This document shows positions 23,562 to 31,642 of a stretch of 64,000 bases of DNA, piece by piece. A model generated the notes under the pieces. That model saw nothing but the letters and a program-made list of their open reading frames with translations, searched no databases and was not told the origin of the DNA. Numbering within the stretch: the stretch's first letter is position 1; each line of letters opens with the position of its first letter. Source of the stretch: Janthinobacterium agaricidamnosum NBRC 102515 = DSM 9628 (lineage in GTDB: Bacteria > Pseudomonadota > Gammaproteobacteria > Burkholderiales > Burkholderiaceae_D); contig NZ_HG322949.1 in NCBI RefSeq assembly GCF_000723165.1, forward strand, positions 2,582,495 to 2,646,494, in the 5' to 3' direction. Both the position numbers and the translations under genes were made by a program.

Positions 23562-25346
23562 ATGAATGACGATCGCCAATTGAATGAAGCCTTGCGGCTG
23601 GACTCGCTATACAAGCTCAATTTGCTCGATACCGCGCCGAGCGAATCGTTTGACCGGATTACGCGGATGGCGGCGCGGATTTTCGACTTGCCGATCGCGG
23701 CGGTGTCGCTGACCGATTCCGACCGCCAATGGTTCAAGTCGCGGGTCGGCGTGGCCCACACCTGGATACCGCGGCTGCGCGCGCCTTGTGCGATGGTCGC
23801 GGAAAGTGGCGGCATGGTGGTGGTGCCGGATTTGCTGCAGCATGATTTCTTCCGGGACAGCTTGCTGGCCGATAACGGCGTGCGCTTTTACGCCGGCGCG
23901 CCGCTGATCGCGTCCGACGGCCATTGCCTGGGAGCGATGTGCGTGCTGGGGCTGGCGCCGCGCCAGGCCAGCGACGACGAGCTGGCGTCGCTGGCCGACA
24001 TGGCGGCGATGGTGATGTCGCAAATCGAATTGCAGAATGCGCTGGGTCGCATCGATCCGCTCAGCGGTTTGCCGAACCGGAATCAGTTCATCGAAGATTT
24101 CAATGACTTGCAAATGCACCGCCCGGCGGGCGAGCAAAGGCTGGCGGTCTTGATCAACCTGACCACGCCCGAGCAATTGAGCAATGCCGCGCGGGTGATG
24201 AATTCCTCTTATCTGGACGAAGTGGTGTCGGAAGCGGTGCAATGGATACGCAGCGAAGTCGGCCCCAGGCTTACCGTGTATCATGTGGCGGCCGCGCAGT
24301 TCGTGCTGATCGCGCCGCCCGAGGCGACGCTGGAGCCGTATCTGGTCTTGCTGCGCGAAAAAATACACCTGGTCACCAGCACCGCCAGGACGCGCTTCGT
24401 GGCCACGCCATCGATCGGCGTCGCGCCATTCGAGCTGGGCCACGCCGATTGCCTGGACGTATTGCGCATGGGGCATAGCGCGGCCCAGGATGCGCTCGAT
24501 TGCGCCAGCCTGGTGGCCGCCTATTCATGGGCCGAAGATGCGGCGTACCAGCGCCGTTTCACGCTGCTCAATGAATTCGGCGCGGCGCTGGAGCGGCAGG
24601 ATCAACTGCGGCTGGTGTTCCAGCCGCGCATCGACCTGGCGTCGGGCTGCTGCATCGGCGCCGAGGCGCTGCTGCGCTGGCGCCATCCGGCGCTGGGACA
24701 TGTGTCGCCCGGTGAATTCATTCCGGTCATCGAGCGTTCGGCGATGGCGCGCAGCACCACCGCCTGGGTCATGGAAGCGGCGCTGCGCCAGCAAGCCATG
24801 TGGCGCAAGGCCGGCTTGCTGCTGCAGTTGTCGGTGAATGTGTCGCCGGCCAACTTGCTGGAGCCGGACTTTGTCGAGCGCATCGCGCTGGGCCTGGTGC
24901 GCCACGGCTTGCCGGCCGATTGCCTGGAACTGGAAATCACGGAAAGCGCGATCATGGAGCATCCGAAAAAAGCCCAGGCCACGCTCGATGCGATCGCCGC
25001 CACCGGCATCCGGCTCGCCATCGACGATTTCGGCACCGGCTACAGCAGCCTGTCGTATCTGCAGAGCATGCCAGCCGACGTGGTCAAGATCGACCAGTCG
25101 TTCATCCGCGACCTGGACCATAATGAGCGCAAGCGGGCGCTGGTGCGCACCATGATCACGCTGTCGCACGACCTGGGCCACCGGGTGGTGGCGGAAGGCA
25201 TAGAAACCGCGCCGGTACTGTCTTTCCTGGAGCAGGCCGGCTGCGACGAGGCGCAAGGGTATCTGTTTGCGCGGCCGCTGGAAAGAATCGCCTTCGAGGA
25301 TTGGTGCCGCGATTATGCGCGCCGGCCCAGTCCCATCCTGAACTGA
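23562..25346 (+). CDS. GAF-(degenerate GGDEF)-EAL c-di-GMP phosphodiesterase
   Basis: Cytoplasmic signalling protein of 594 residues. A GAF sensor (about 20-165) has the common start [20 protein letters not shown]. It is followed by a GGDEF-like domain (about 168-320) that keeps [12 protein letters not shown] but has AAQFVLIA where GGDEF should be, so cyclase activity is unlikely. A complete EAL domain (about 335-585) follows with [47 protein letters not shown] and GYLFARP. It should degrade c-di-GMP, with the GAF domain and perhaps GTP binding to the dead GGDEF domain as inputs. It stands alone and is convergent with the DUF2807 gene. Confidence 0.92.
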   Translation: MNDDRQLNEALRLDSLYKLNLLDTAPSESFDRITRMAARIFDLPIAAVSLTDSDRQWFKSRVGVAHTWIPRLRAPCAMVAESGGMVVVPDLLQHDFFRDSLLADNGVRFYAGAPLIASDGHCLGAMCVLGLAPRQASDDELASLADMAAMVMSQIELQNALGRIDPLSGLPNRNQFIEDFNDLQMHRPAGEQRLAVLINLTTPEQLSNAARVMNSSYLDEVVSEAVQWIRSEVGPRLTVYHVAAAQFVLIAPPEATLEPYLVLLREKIHLVTSTARTRFVATPSIGVAPFELGHADCLDVLRMGHSAAQDALDCASLVAAYSWAEDAAYQRRFTLLNEFGAALERQDQLRLVFQPRIDLASGCCIGAEALLRWRHPALGHVSPGEFIPVIERSAMARSTTAWVMEAALRQQAMWRKAGLLLQLSVNVSPANLLEPDFVERIALGLVRHGLPADCLELEITESAIMEHPKKAQATLDAIAATGIRLAIDDFGTGYSSLSYLQSMPADVVKIDQSFIRDLDHNERKRALVRTMITLSHDLGHRVVAEGIETAPVLSFLEQAGCDEAQGYLFARPLERIAFEDWCRDYARRPSPILN

Positions 25347-25375
25347 CGAAGCTCAAGCGGCGGGTCTCAAACGAC

Positions 25376-26182
25376 TCAATCCCAGCTGATTTCGCCCGAA
25401 CCGGTGCGGTTGCTGCTGCGCCGTTCCGGATTGCCGCGCACCTTGATGTCGCCGCTGCCGCGCAAGGTCAGCTCGGCTTCCTTGCGGGCGTAGACCGAGG
25501 TTGTGCCCGATCCTTGCAGCAAGACTTCGACCTTGTCGGCCGACAAGTGTTCGGCGTCGATGTCGCCCGAGCCGGTCAGCGTCGCCTTGACTTCCTTGCT
25601 GCCGCCGCTGGCGGTGATCTGGCCGGAACCGACCATTTCCAGTTCCACGCTGTCGCTATTGCCGCCGTTCAAGTTCACATCGCCGCTGCCGTACACGCTG
25701 GCGACGATTTCCTTGAAGCGGCCATTGAAGGTCACATTGCCGGAACCGTGCACTTTCAGCACGAAGCTGTCGCCGCTGAAACCATTGACGCTGCTGTCGC
25801 CGTTGCCGTGCACTTCCAGTTGTGCCAGCCAAGGCAGGACCAGTTCGACCGACAACGGTTGGCGGTGGTGCAGCAGCATGCCTTTCGGGCCGATGTGCAG
25901 GGTATTGCCGTCTTCGCTGGTATCGATATTGCCCAGCAGCCGCTGTTCGCCGCGCACTTTCAGCGACGCCGTGGCGCCCTTGCGCAGGGTCAGGTTGATC
26001 GGGCCGTTCAAGTCGATCACGGTGATGTCGGCGCTGACCTGGCGCACTTCGCTGCGCAGCGCGCGTCCGGCGGCACTGTTCGGGCTGCTGACGCCTTGCG
26101 TGCGCAACATGCTGTACGACACGGCGATCAGCGCGAAGGCCAGCAGCAGCAGGCTGGCGCCTACCTTGATTAATGTGCGCAT
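25376..26182 (-). CDS. DUF2807 (GIN-type) exported beta-helical protein
   Basis: Exported or membrane-anchored protein (268 residues) with an N-terminal hydrophobic signal/anchor (about 5-25). The DUF2807 domain shows repeated GSGD/GSG turns (HGNGDSSVNG, HGSGNVTFNG, YGSGDVNLNG, VGSGQITASG, TGSGDIDAEH), typical of a right-handed beta helix. The family has no settled function; members occur beside DUF1700 membrane proteins, as here (42-bp gap). It is probably an envelope-stress or adhesion-related structural protein. The last residues are polar and the length is normal. Confidence 0.82.
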   Translation of the reverse strand: MRTLIKVGASLLLLAFALIAVSYSMLRTQGVSSPNSAAGRALRSEVRQVSADITVIDLNGPINLTLRKGATASLKVRGEQRLLGNIDTSEDGNTLHIGPKGMLLHHRQPLSVELVLPWLAQLEVHGNGDSSVNGFSGDSFVLKVHGSGNVTFNGRFKEIVASVYGSGDVNLNGGNSDSVELEMVGSGQITASGGSKEVKATLTGSGDIDAEHLSADKVEVLLQGSGTTSVYARKEAELTLRGSGDIKVRGNPERRSSNRTGSGEISWD

Positions 26183-26224
26183 GGCTGGCTCCCGATGGTG
26201 TGATGGCGTGGCATGGCTGGCATC

Positions 26225-27019
26225 CTAGTGGCCCTTCAGCATGGAAACATTCATCGCGATGTAGCGCTTGATGCCGAGCAGCGTGTAGTGCGATACCACC
26301 AGACTGAGCAGGAACAGCAGGATGCCGGCTATCACCATGCCGAGGCCGAACAGCGCCTGGGTGCTGCGCGACCCTTGTTCCAGGTCGGTCGATACGCGCA
26401 CGCCGCCGGCCAATTTCTCGGCTTGCCGTATCACCCGCGATGGCGACGCCTGCTGTTCGTCGTCGTCCTCGGCAACTGGCGCCGCTTTGTCGCGCGGCAC
26501 CGGTTCCTGATAAATATTGATGCCGTTTTCACTGATTGAAATCCTGGTTTGCCTGGCCTGGTCGTCGCTATCATTGTCGTCGATCGCTATCCAGTGGCGC
26601 AACGGGCCTTCCAGCACCAATTCATTGGCGCCCGACAAACCGCTGGCGGTGATCGCGATGCCGGCCACATAAAACCCCAGCGCCGCCGCATACAGGGCCG
26701 CCAGCAACGCCGCATAGACCAGCGCCGGCACCACCATGAACAGGTTGAAGATGGCCAGGCCGATCAGCGAGGCCAGCAGGCGCAGCAAGTTGAACGGGGT
26801 TTTCTTGTGCTCGAACGCCTTCATATGGCTGTTGGTGCGCAGCGTCAAGGCGATTTTCTTCGGATCGCCCAATTCCCTGGCGATATCTTCCTCGCTGCGG
26901 CCGACTGCCTGGCCATCGACGAAACGCTGCTCGTAATAGGCCAGCGTCCTGGCGATGATGTCCGGCGGCAACCCGGCCAGGGCGCCCCTGAGTGCCGCGA
27001 TGTATTCCAGTTTGCTCAT
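26225..27019 (-). CDS. DUF1700/HAAS-type membrane protein
   Basis: Protein of 264 residues with the DUF1700 N-terminus MSKLEYIAALRGALAGLPPD followed by YYEQRFVDGQAVGRSEEDIARELGDPKKIA, a helical domain that often works with PadR-type regulators. Two long hydrophobic stretches around residues 85-125 and one near 220-245 are membrane segments. It is the first gene of a pair with the DUF2807 gene. No PadR regulator gene is adjacent, which is unlike many such operons. The role is inferred to be envelope-related. Confidence 0.8.
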   Translation of the reverse strand: MSKLEYIAALRGALAGLPPDIIARTLAYYEQRFVDGQAVGRSEEDIARELGDPKKIALTLRTNSHMKAFEHKKTPFNLLRLLASLIGLAIFNLFMVVPALVYAALLAALYAAALGFYVAGIAITASGLSGANELVLEGPLRHWIAIDDNDSDDQARQTRISISENGINIYQEPVPRDKAAPVAEDDDEQQASPSRVIRQAEKLAGGVRVSTDLEQGSRSTQALFGLGMVIAGILLFLLSLVVSHYTLLGIKRYIAMNVSMLKGH

Positions 27020-27177
27020 ATGCTAGCTCACGATCGATGGAGATGCTTGGGTCAACGATATGACTGTACGCAAATCCTTGCCCGGACGCCAATGGCTTGC
27101 GACAGGCTGCACGATTGACGGGCCAGACGACGCCAGCGGCCGATATGCGGTGCGCCGCAAGCGTTCCAGGCGCGGGA

Positions 27178-28554
27178 TCAAGACGTTTTAAAAAGGCAAT
27201 GCGCCGCCGCCAGGCCGCTGCGCACCGCCGCTTCGATGGTGGCGGGGTAGTCGCTGCTCGTATAGTCGCCGGCCAGGGCCAGGCCGGGCCAGCCGCTGGC
27301 ATTGGCTGGCCGCGACAAGCCCGGCGCGCAGGCAAAGGTGGCGCGTTTTTCAGTGATCACCTGGAACCATGACGGCTGACCCAGTTCCGGGCGCTGGAAG
27401 GCGACCGCCAGTTGCACCGCCACGGCTTCGGCCAGCAAGGCCTGGCCTTGCTCGGCCGCCGCGCCGGAAGCGCTGATGACCACTGCCAGCAAACCGGCCT
27501 GCGATGCATCGAGCTGGCCGCGGTCGAACACGAACTGGCCCCACTGGTATTGCTGCGGGTCGTCGATCAATGCAAAAAACGGCCAATCCAGCCTGACGCC
27601 AGGGTCGTACTGCAGGTAGCAGGTGGTGATCGCTTCCGATGCGAACGCCGTCAATTGTGCCACCAGCGGCCTGGTCTGTTCACCGGGCAACTGATTCAGC
27701 AAGACGGCGGCCTGGCTGGCCGGCGCCGCCAGCACCACGCCGTCGAACCGCAGGCTTTCCTCCGCCGCCGCGCCGCGCACGCCGATGTGCCACTGGCCGT
27801 CATCGTGCCGGCGCAGCGTTTCGACCTTGCTGGCGCTGCGCAGCGTGCCGCCATGCTGTTCGACAAAGGCGGCGGCGGCGTCCGGCAGCAGGGCGCTCAA
27901 ATCGGCCTTCGGAATCAGCATGTCGGAGGCGCGGCGTTTTTTCGCGCCCAGGCTGTCGCGCAAGACATTCAGGAACACGATCGCGGAAGCCCGTTCCGGC
28001 GGCGTATTCAATGCTGCCAAGCACAATGGGCGCCACATCAATTGAATCAGACGCGGCGTTTGATCGAAACGTTCCAGCAATTCGCTGACGCTGCAATCAC
28101 GGTGCAATTGCCAGCCCATCCAGCGCGCCGCGCTGGAAAAACGGGCCAGCGCCATCTTGTCGGCACGCGCCAAACCCTTGGCGCGCAGCAATGCCGCCGC
28201 CAAATGCCATGGCGCCGGCCAGCGCGGGGCAATAAAATCCATGCCGCCCGCGCCCGGCACATAACGCATTTGCAGCGGCAGGTTGAGCAAGACTTTTTCC
28301 GGGGCCTGGCCGACCAGCGCCAGCAGGCGCAGGGTTTCGGTATAAGCGCCGAGCAAGATATGCTGGCCATTGTCGAGCCGCCTGCCGTCAGCCTCAATGC
28401 GCCGGGCCCGGCCGCCCAGCGTGCGCGCCGCCTCGAACAGCGTTACCTGGTGGCCGAGCCGGCTCAATTCGACGGCGGCGGCGCAGCCGGCCCAACCGGC
28501 ACCGACGACGGCAATGTGTTTCACCGGGCCGGCGCCGGCTTGCCGTTTAGCCAC
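27178..28554 (-). CDS. hpnE: hydroxysqualene dehydroxylase
   Basis: FAD enzyme reducing hydroxysqualene to squalene, the third step of the HpnCDE route. The 458-residue product starts at GTG (28554) and overlaps the hpnD stop by 8 bp, so the two are translationally coupled. The dinucleotide motif is AVVGAGWAGCAAAVELSRLG, followed by the amine-oxidase-like GGRARRI and DNGQHILLGAY. A C-terminal FAD motif reads GLALAGDYTSSDYPATIEAAV. Squalene made here would feed hopanoids; no cyclase gene is in the window. Confidence 0.92.
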   Translation of the reverse strand: MAKRQAGAGPVKHIAVVGAGWAGCAAAVELSRLGHQVTLFEAARTLGGRARRIEADGRRLDNGQHILLGAYTETLRLLALVGQAPEKVLLNLPLQMRYVPGAGGMDFIAPRWPAPWHLAAALLRAKGLARADKMALARFSSAARWMGWQLHRDCSVSELLERFDQTPRLIQLMWRPLCLAALNTPPERASAIVFLNVLRDSLGAKKRRASDMLIPKADLSALLPDAAAAFVEQHGGTLRSASKVETLRRHDDGQWHIGVRGAAAEESLRFDGVVLAAPASQAAVLLNQLPGEQTRPLVAQLTAFASEAITTCYLQYDPGVRLDWPFFALIDDPQQYQWGQFVFDRGQLDASQAGLLAVVISASGAAAEQGQALLAEAVAVQLAVAFQRPELGQPSWFQVITEKRATFACAPGLSRPANASGWPGLALAGDYTSSDYPATIEAAVRSGLAAAHCLFKTS

Positions 28555-29380
28555 GGATATAGGTCTTCCATGCCAGCCACAGCTTGCGGATCGGCGTCAG
28601 CGAAATGCGCTGCTTCAGCACATGATAACCGTCGCGTTCGACCTCGGTCAGCAGCGTGCGGTAAATCGCCGCCATGATCAGGCCGGGGCGCTGGGCGCGC
28701 CGGTCTTCCTGCGGCAACAGCGCGAACGCTTCGTCGTAGGCGGTTTGCGCGCGCGCCACCTGGAAGCGCATCAGGTTTTCGAAATTTTCGCTGTGGCGGG
28801 CATTGAGCAAATCGGCCGCCGTGACATTGAATTGCTGCAGTTCATTGATCGGCAAATAAATGCGCCCCTTGCGCGCATCTTCGCCGACGTCGCGGATGAT
28901 GTTGGTCAACTGAAAAGCATGGCCCAGTTTTTCCGCGTACAGCAAGGTTTCCGGCCTGGTCGCGCCGAAGATGCTGGCCGATAAAATGCCGACCACGCTG
29001 GCCACATGCCAGCAATAACGCGTCATCGCCTGGTAATCCAGGTAGCGGGTCTGGTTCAAGTCCATTTCCATGCCGTCGATGATGGCTTGCAGGTATTTTT
29101 CTTCCAGCGTGTAGGTCTCCAGGTGCGGCTGCAGCGCGCGCATCACCGGATGCGCCGGATTGCCCTCGAACATGGCCTTGACTTCCTTGCGCCACCACAC
29201 CAGCTTGGTGCGCGCCACCGCCTCGTCGGTGCATTCATCGACGGTGTCGTCGACTTCGCGGCAAAAGGCGTACAGCGCGGTGATCGCGCGGCGCCGTTCC
29301 GGCGGCAGGAACAGGAAGCTGTAGTAAAAACTGGAACCGCTCTGGGCGGCTTTTTGTTGGCAATATTCGTCGGGTGACAT
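28547..29380 (-). CDS. hpnD: presqualene diphosphate synthase
   Basis: Squalene/phytoene-synthase-family enzyme (277 residues) joining two farnesyl diphosphates to presqualene diphosphate. The two Asp-rich motifs are FCREVDDTVDE and NIIRDVGEDARKGR, and the typical SSFYYSFLFLPPERR opening is present. It sits between hpnC (80-bp gap) and hpnE (8-bp overlap). The gene is complete with conserved metal-binding residues. Confidence 0.93.
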   Translation of the reverse strand: MSPDEYCQQKAAQSGSSFYYSFLFLPPERRRAITALYAFCREVDDTVDECTDEAVARTKLVWWRKEVKAMFEGNPAHPVMRALQPHLETYTLEEKYLQAIIDGMEMDLNQTRYLDYQAMTRYCWHVASVVGILSASIFGATRPETLLYAEKLGHAFQLTNIIRDVGEDARKGRIYLPINELQQFNVTAADLLNARHSENFENLMRFQVARAQTAYDEAFALLPQEDRRAQRPGLIMAAIYRTLLTEVERDGYHVLKQRISLTPIRKLWLAWKTYIRG

Positions 29381-29460
29381 AAATAAAGGAGCAAGGGGTT
29401 GCGCATCGAAGACGCTATTCTATAGATGAAGCGCCAGTATGGAAGGGGAAAGGCGCTTTT

Positions 29461-30288
29461 TTACGTCAGGCGGCGCGGCGACATGCGCAGGGCGCGCCAG
29501 AAAATCACCAGCCAGTCGCGTTTTTGCAAGGTCGGACGGCGCCGGAAGACGTCGTAATTGACCGCCTCGATCGCTTCCAGGATGCGCAAGCCGCCTTGCA
29601 CCACCAGCCGCAATTCCCAGCCGATGCGGCCGCGCAGGCGCAAGGCCAGCGGCGCGCCGCTCAGCATCAGCGCCCGGGTGCGGGCCACTTCAAAACGCAT
29701 CAGCGCGCTCCACTTGCCGTGCGCTTCGCTGCGCTCGAAACTGGCCGGCGAGACCGCAAAACGGTTGATGTCATCCATCGGGATGTAAATGCGCTCTTTT
29801 TGCTGGTCGATCGCGACGTCTTGCAGGAAGTTGATCAGTTGCAAGGCGCTGCAGATGGCGTCCGAATCGCGCACATTGTCGTCATCGGCCTGGCCGTACA
29901 GGTTCAGCATCAGCAAGCCGACCGGATTCGCCGAGCGCCGGCAATAGTCGAGCAAGTCGTCATAGCTGGCGTAGCGGGTCACGGCCACGTCTTGCTTGAA
30001 GGCGGACAATAAGTCGTAGAAGGGTTTGATCGGCAAATGATGCTTGGCGATGATGCCGGCGAGCTTGTCGAACATCGGGTTGCCGCCGCCTTCCTGGCGT
30101 TCGATGCGGGCCAGCGCCGCTTCGTAGGCGTTCAGCGCCGCCAGCCGTTCCGATGGCGTGGCGTCGCCTTCGTCGGCCAGGTCGTCCGCGCTGCGGGCAA
30201 AGGCGTAAATCGCTTCGACCGCCGGCACCAACCGGCGCGGCAACAGAAAAGATGCTACTGGGAAATTCTCGTAATGGTCTACTGACAT
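29461..30288 (-). CDS. hpnC: hydroxysqualene synthase
   Basis: Second squalene/phytoene-synthase-family enzyme (275 residues), which turns presqualene diphosphate into hydroxysqualene. The start at 30288 (MSVDHYENFPVASFLLP) matches the family N-terminus; a 12-residue extension to 30324 is unlikely. Asp-rich motifs are FARSADDLADEGD and NFLQDVAIDQQKER. It is the first gene of hpnCDE and divergent from the RND efflux operon. The shared gap holds a direct repeat that could serve either promoter. Confidence 0.92.
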   Translation of the reverse strand: MSVDHYENFPVASFLLPRRLVPAVEAIYAFARSADDLADEGDATPSERLAALNAYEAALARIERQEGGGNPMFDKLAGIIAKHHLPIKPFYDLLSAFKQDVAVTRYASYDDLLDYCRRSANPVGLLMLNLYGQADDDNVRDSDAICSALQLINFLQDVAIDQQKERIYIPMDDINRFAVSPASFERSEAHGKWSALMRFEVARTRALMLSGAPLALRLRGRIGWELRLVVQGGLRILEAIEAVNYDVFRRRPTLQKRDWLVIFWRALRMSPRRLT

Positions 30289-30314
30289 GAAAACACTTAT
30301 CTGGATTAATGACG

Positions 30315-30372
30315 CGAAAGTCATTTCAAAACATTTTTGGCACGACTATAATTACTAAACCGAAAGTCATTT
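30315..30372. promoter_or_regulatory. direct repeats flanking a TATAAT in the hpnC-RND gap
   Basis: The 12-mer cgaaagtcattt occurs at 30315-30326 and 30361-30372 in the same orientation. Between them is a perfect TATAAT (30347-30352) reading toward the RND operon, 17 bp after a weak -35 (TTTCAA, 30324-30329). The arrangement suggests tandem operator half-sites for an unlinked regulator. Confidence 0.45.
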
Positions 30373-30496
30373 ACTTTTTCATGTTGTAATAATAGTAGTA
30401 AATTGATGTTGCCACAAGTTTATGGTCTTGCATGGCGAACAACAGTGTAGAGTTGCCGTAAATAATCAAATAGTCCGCATAGTAAAGGAAAATACC

Positions 30497-31642
30497 TTGT
30501 TTGCCCTGAAAACCCTGCGCCTTATTCGACCGGCGCCCGCCGCGGTCATGCTGATCGGCGCTGTTATCGTGACCGCCTGTTCCAAACCCGTCCCAAAAAC
30601 CGAGGATATCCGCCCGGTGCGGGTATTGGTGTTAAGCAGCAGCAATGCCGATGTGAATGCCGAATTTTCCGGCGAGGTAAGGGCCCGGGTCGAATCGCGG
30701 CTGGGTTTCCAGGTGGCTGGCAAGGTCATCGGACGCAAGGTCGATCCGGGCGCGCAAGTCAAGCGCGGCCAGGTGCTGATGCAACTCGATCCGCAGGATT
30801 TGCAATTGTCGCAAGCCCAGGCGCAAGCGTCCTTGCGCGGCGCGGAAACCAACCGCGACCTGGCGCGCGCCGAACTGAAACGCTACCAGGAGTTGCGCGC
30901 GCAAAACTTCGTCAGCCAGGCTGTGCTCGACAGCAAGGAAACCACCTTGACGGCGGCGCAGTCGAATGTCGATGCGGCGCAGGCCGCGTTGCGCGGACAA
31001 AGCAATCAGGCCCGTTACGCCAGCTTGCTGGCCGATGTCGATGGCGTGGTGACGGCGGTCGACGCCGATGTCGGGCAAGTCGTGGCGCCCGGCACGCCGG
31101 TGGTGCGGCTGGCCAAGTCGGGCGACAAGGAAGTCTTGATCGGCATTCCGGAAGACAAGGTCGAGATCATGCGCCATATTTCGGACGTGCAGGTGCGGCT
31201 GTGGGCCGATCCGCAGCATAGCGTGGCCGGCAAGATCCGCGAAGTGTCGCCGGCGGCCGATCCGGCCACGCGTACCTATGCGGTCAAGGTCAGCTTGCCG
31301 GACAGTTACACCGAAGCGCGGCTGGGCATGACGGCGGTGGTGCGTTTCTCATCGCAAACGGCGGCGCCGCAGATCAAGGTGCCGCTGACGGCCTTGTATT
31401 ATGAAAAGTCGACCACCTCGGTGTGGCTGGCCGAAAACGGCGCGGTACGGCTGGTGCCGGTCACGGTCGGCGGCGTCAGCGGCAACGACATCTTGCTGGC
31501 CGGCGGCATCAAGGCGGGCCAGAGCGTGGTCACGGCCGGCGTCAACCTGCTGAAGCCGGGCCAGAAAGTCAAGATCCTCGGCGATGACTTGACCGGTCAT
31601 CCGGTCGCACCCGGCTTGATTGCTGCAGGGAATACGAAATGA
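30497..31642 (+). CDS. RND efflux periplasmic adaptor (membrane fusion lipoprotein)
   Basis: Periplasmic adaptor of a tripartite RND pump (381 residues). The start is TTG at 30497 with AAAGGA 7 nt upstream; the ATG at 30422 would give an unusual leader. The N-terminus has a hydrophobic signal and a lipobox (VTAC), so it is probably lipid-anchored. It shows the lipoyl/barrel-sandwich halves (GFQVAGKVIGRKVDPGAQVK and YASLLADVDGVVTAVDADVG), an alpha hairpin between them and a beta-barrel and membrane-proximal domain. Its stop overlaps the permease start (ATGA). No outer-membrane channel gene is present. Confidence 0.9.
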   Translation: MFALKTLRLIRPAPAAVMLIGAVIVTACSKPVPKTEDIRPVRVLVLSSSNADVNAEFSGEVRARVESRLGFQVAGKVIGRKVDPGAQVKRGQVLMQLDPQDLQLSQAQAQASLRGAETNRDLARAELKRYQELRAQNFVSQAVLDSKETTLTAAQSNVDAAQAALRGQSNQARYASLLADVDGVVTAVDADVGQVVAPGTPVVRLAKSGDKEVLIGIPEDKVEIMRHISDVQVRLWADPQHSVAGKIREVSPAADPATRTYAVKVSLPDSYTEARLGMTAVVRFSSQTAAPQIKVPLTALYYEKSTTSVWLAENGAVRLVPVTVGGVSGNDILLAGGIKAGQSVVTAGVNLLKPGQKVKILGDDLTGHPVAPGLIAAGNTK

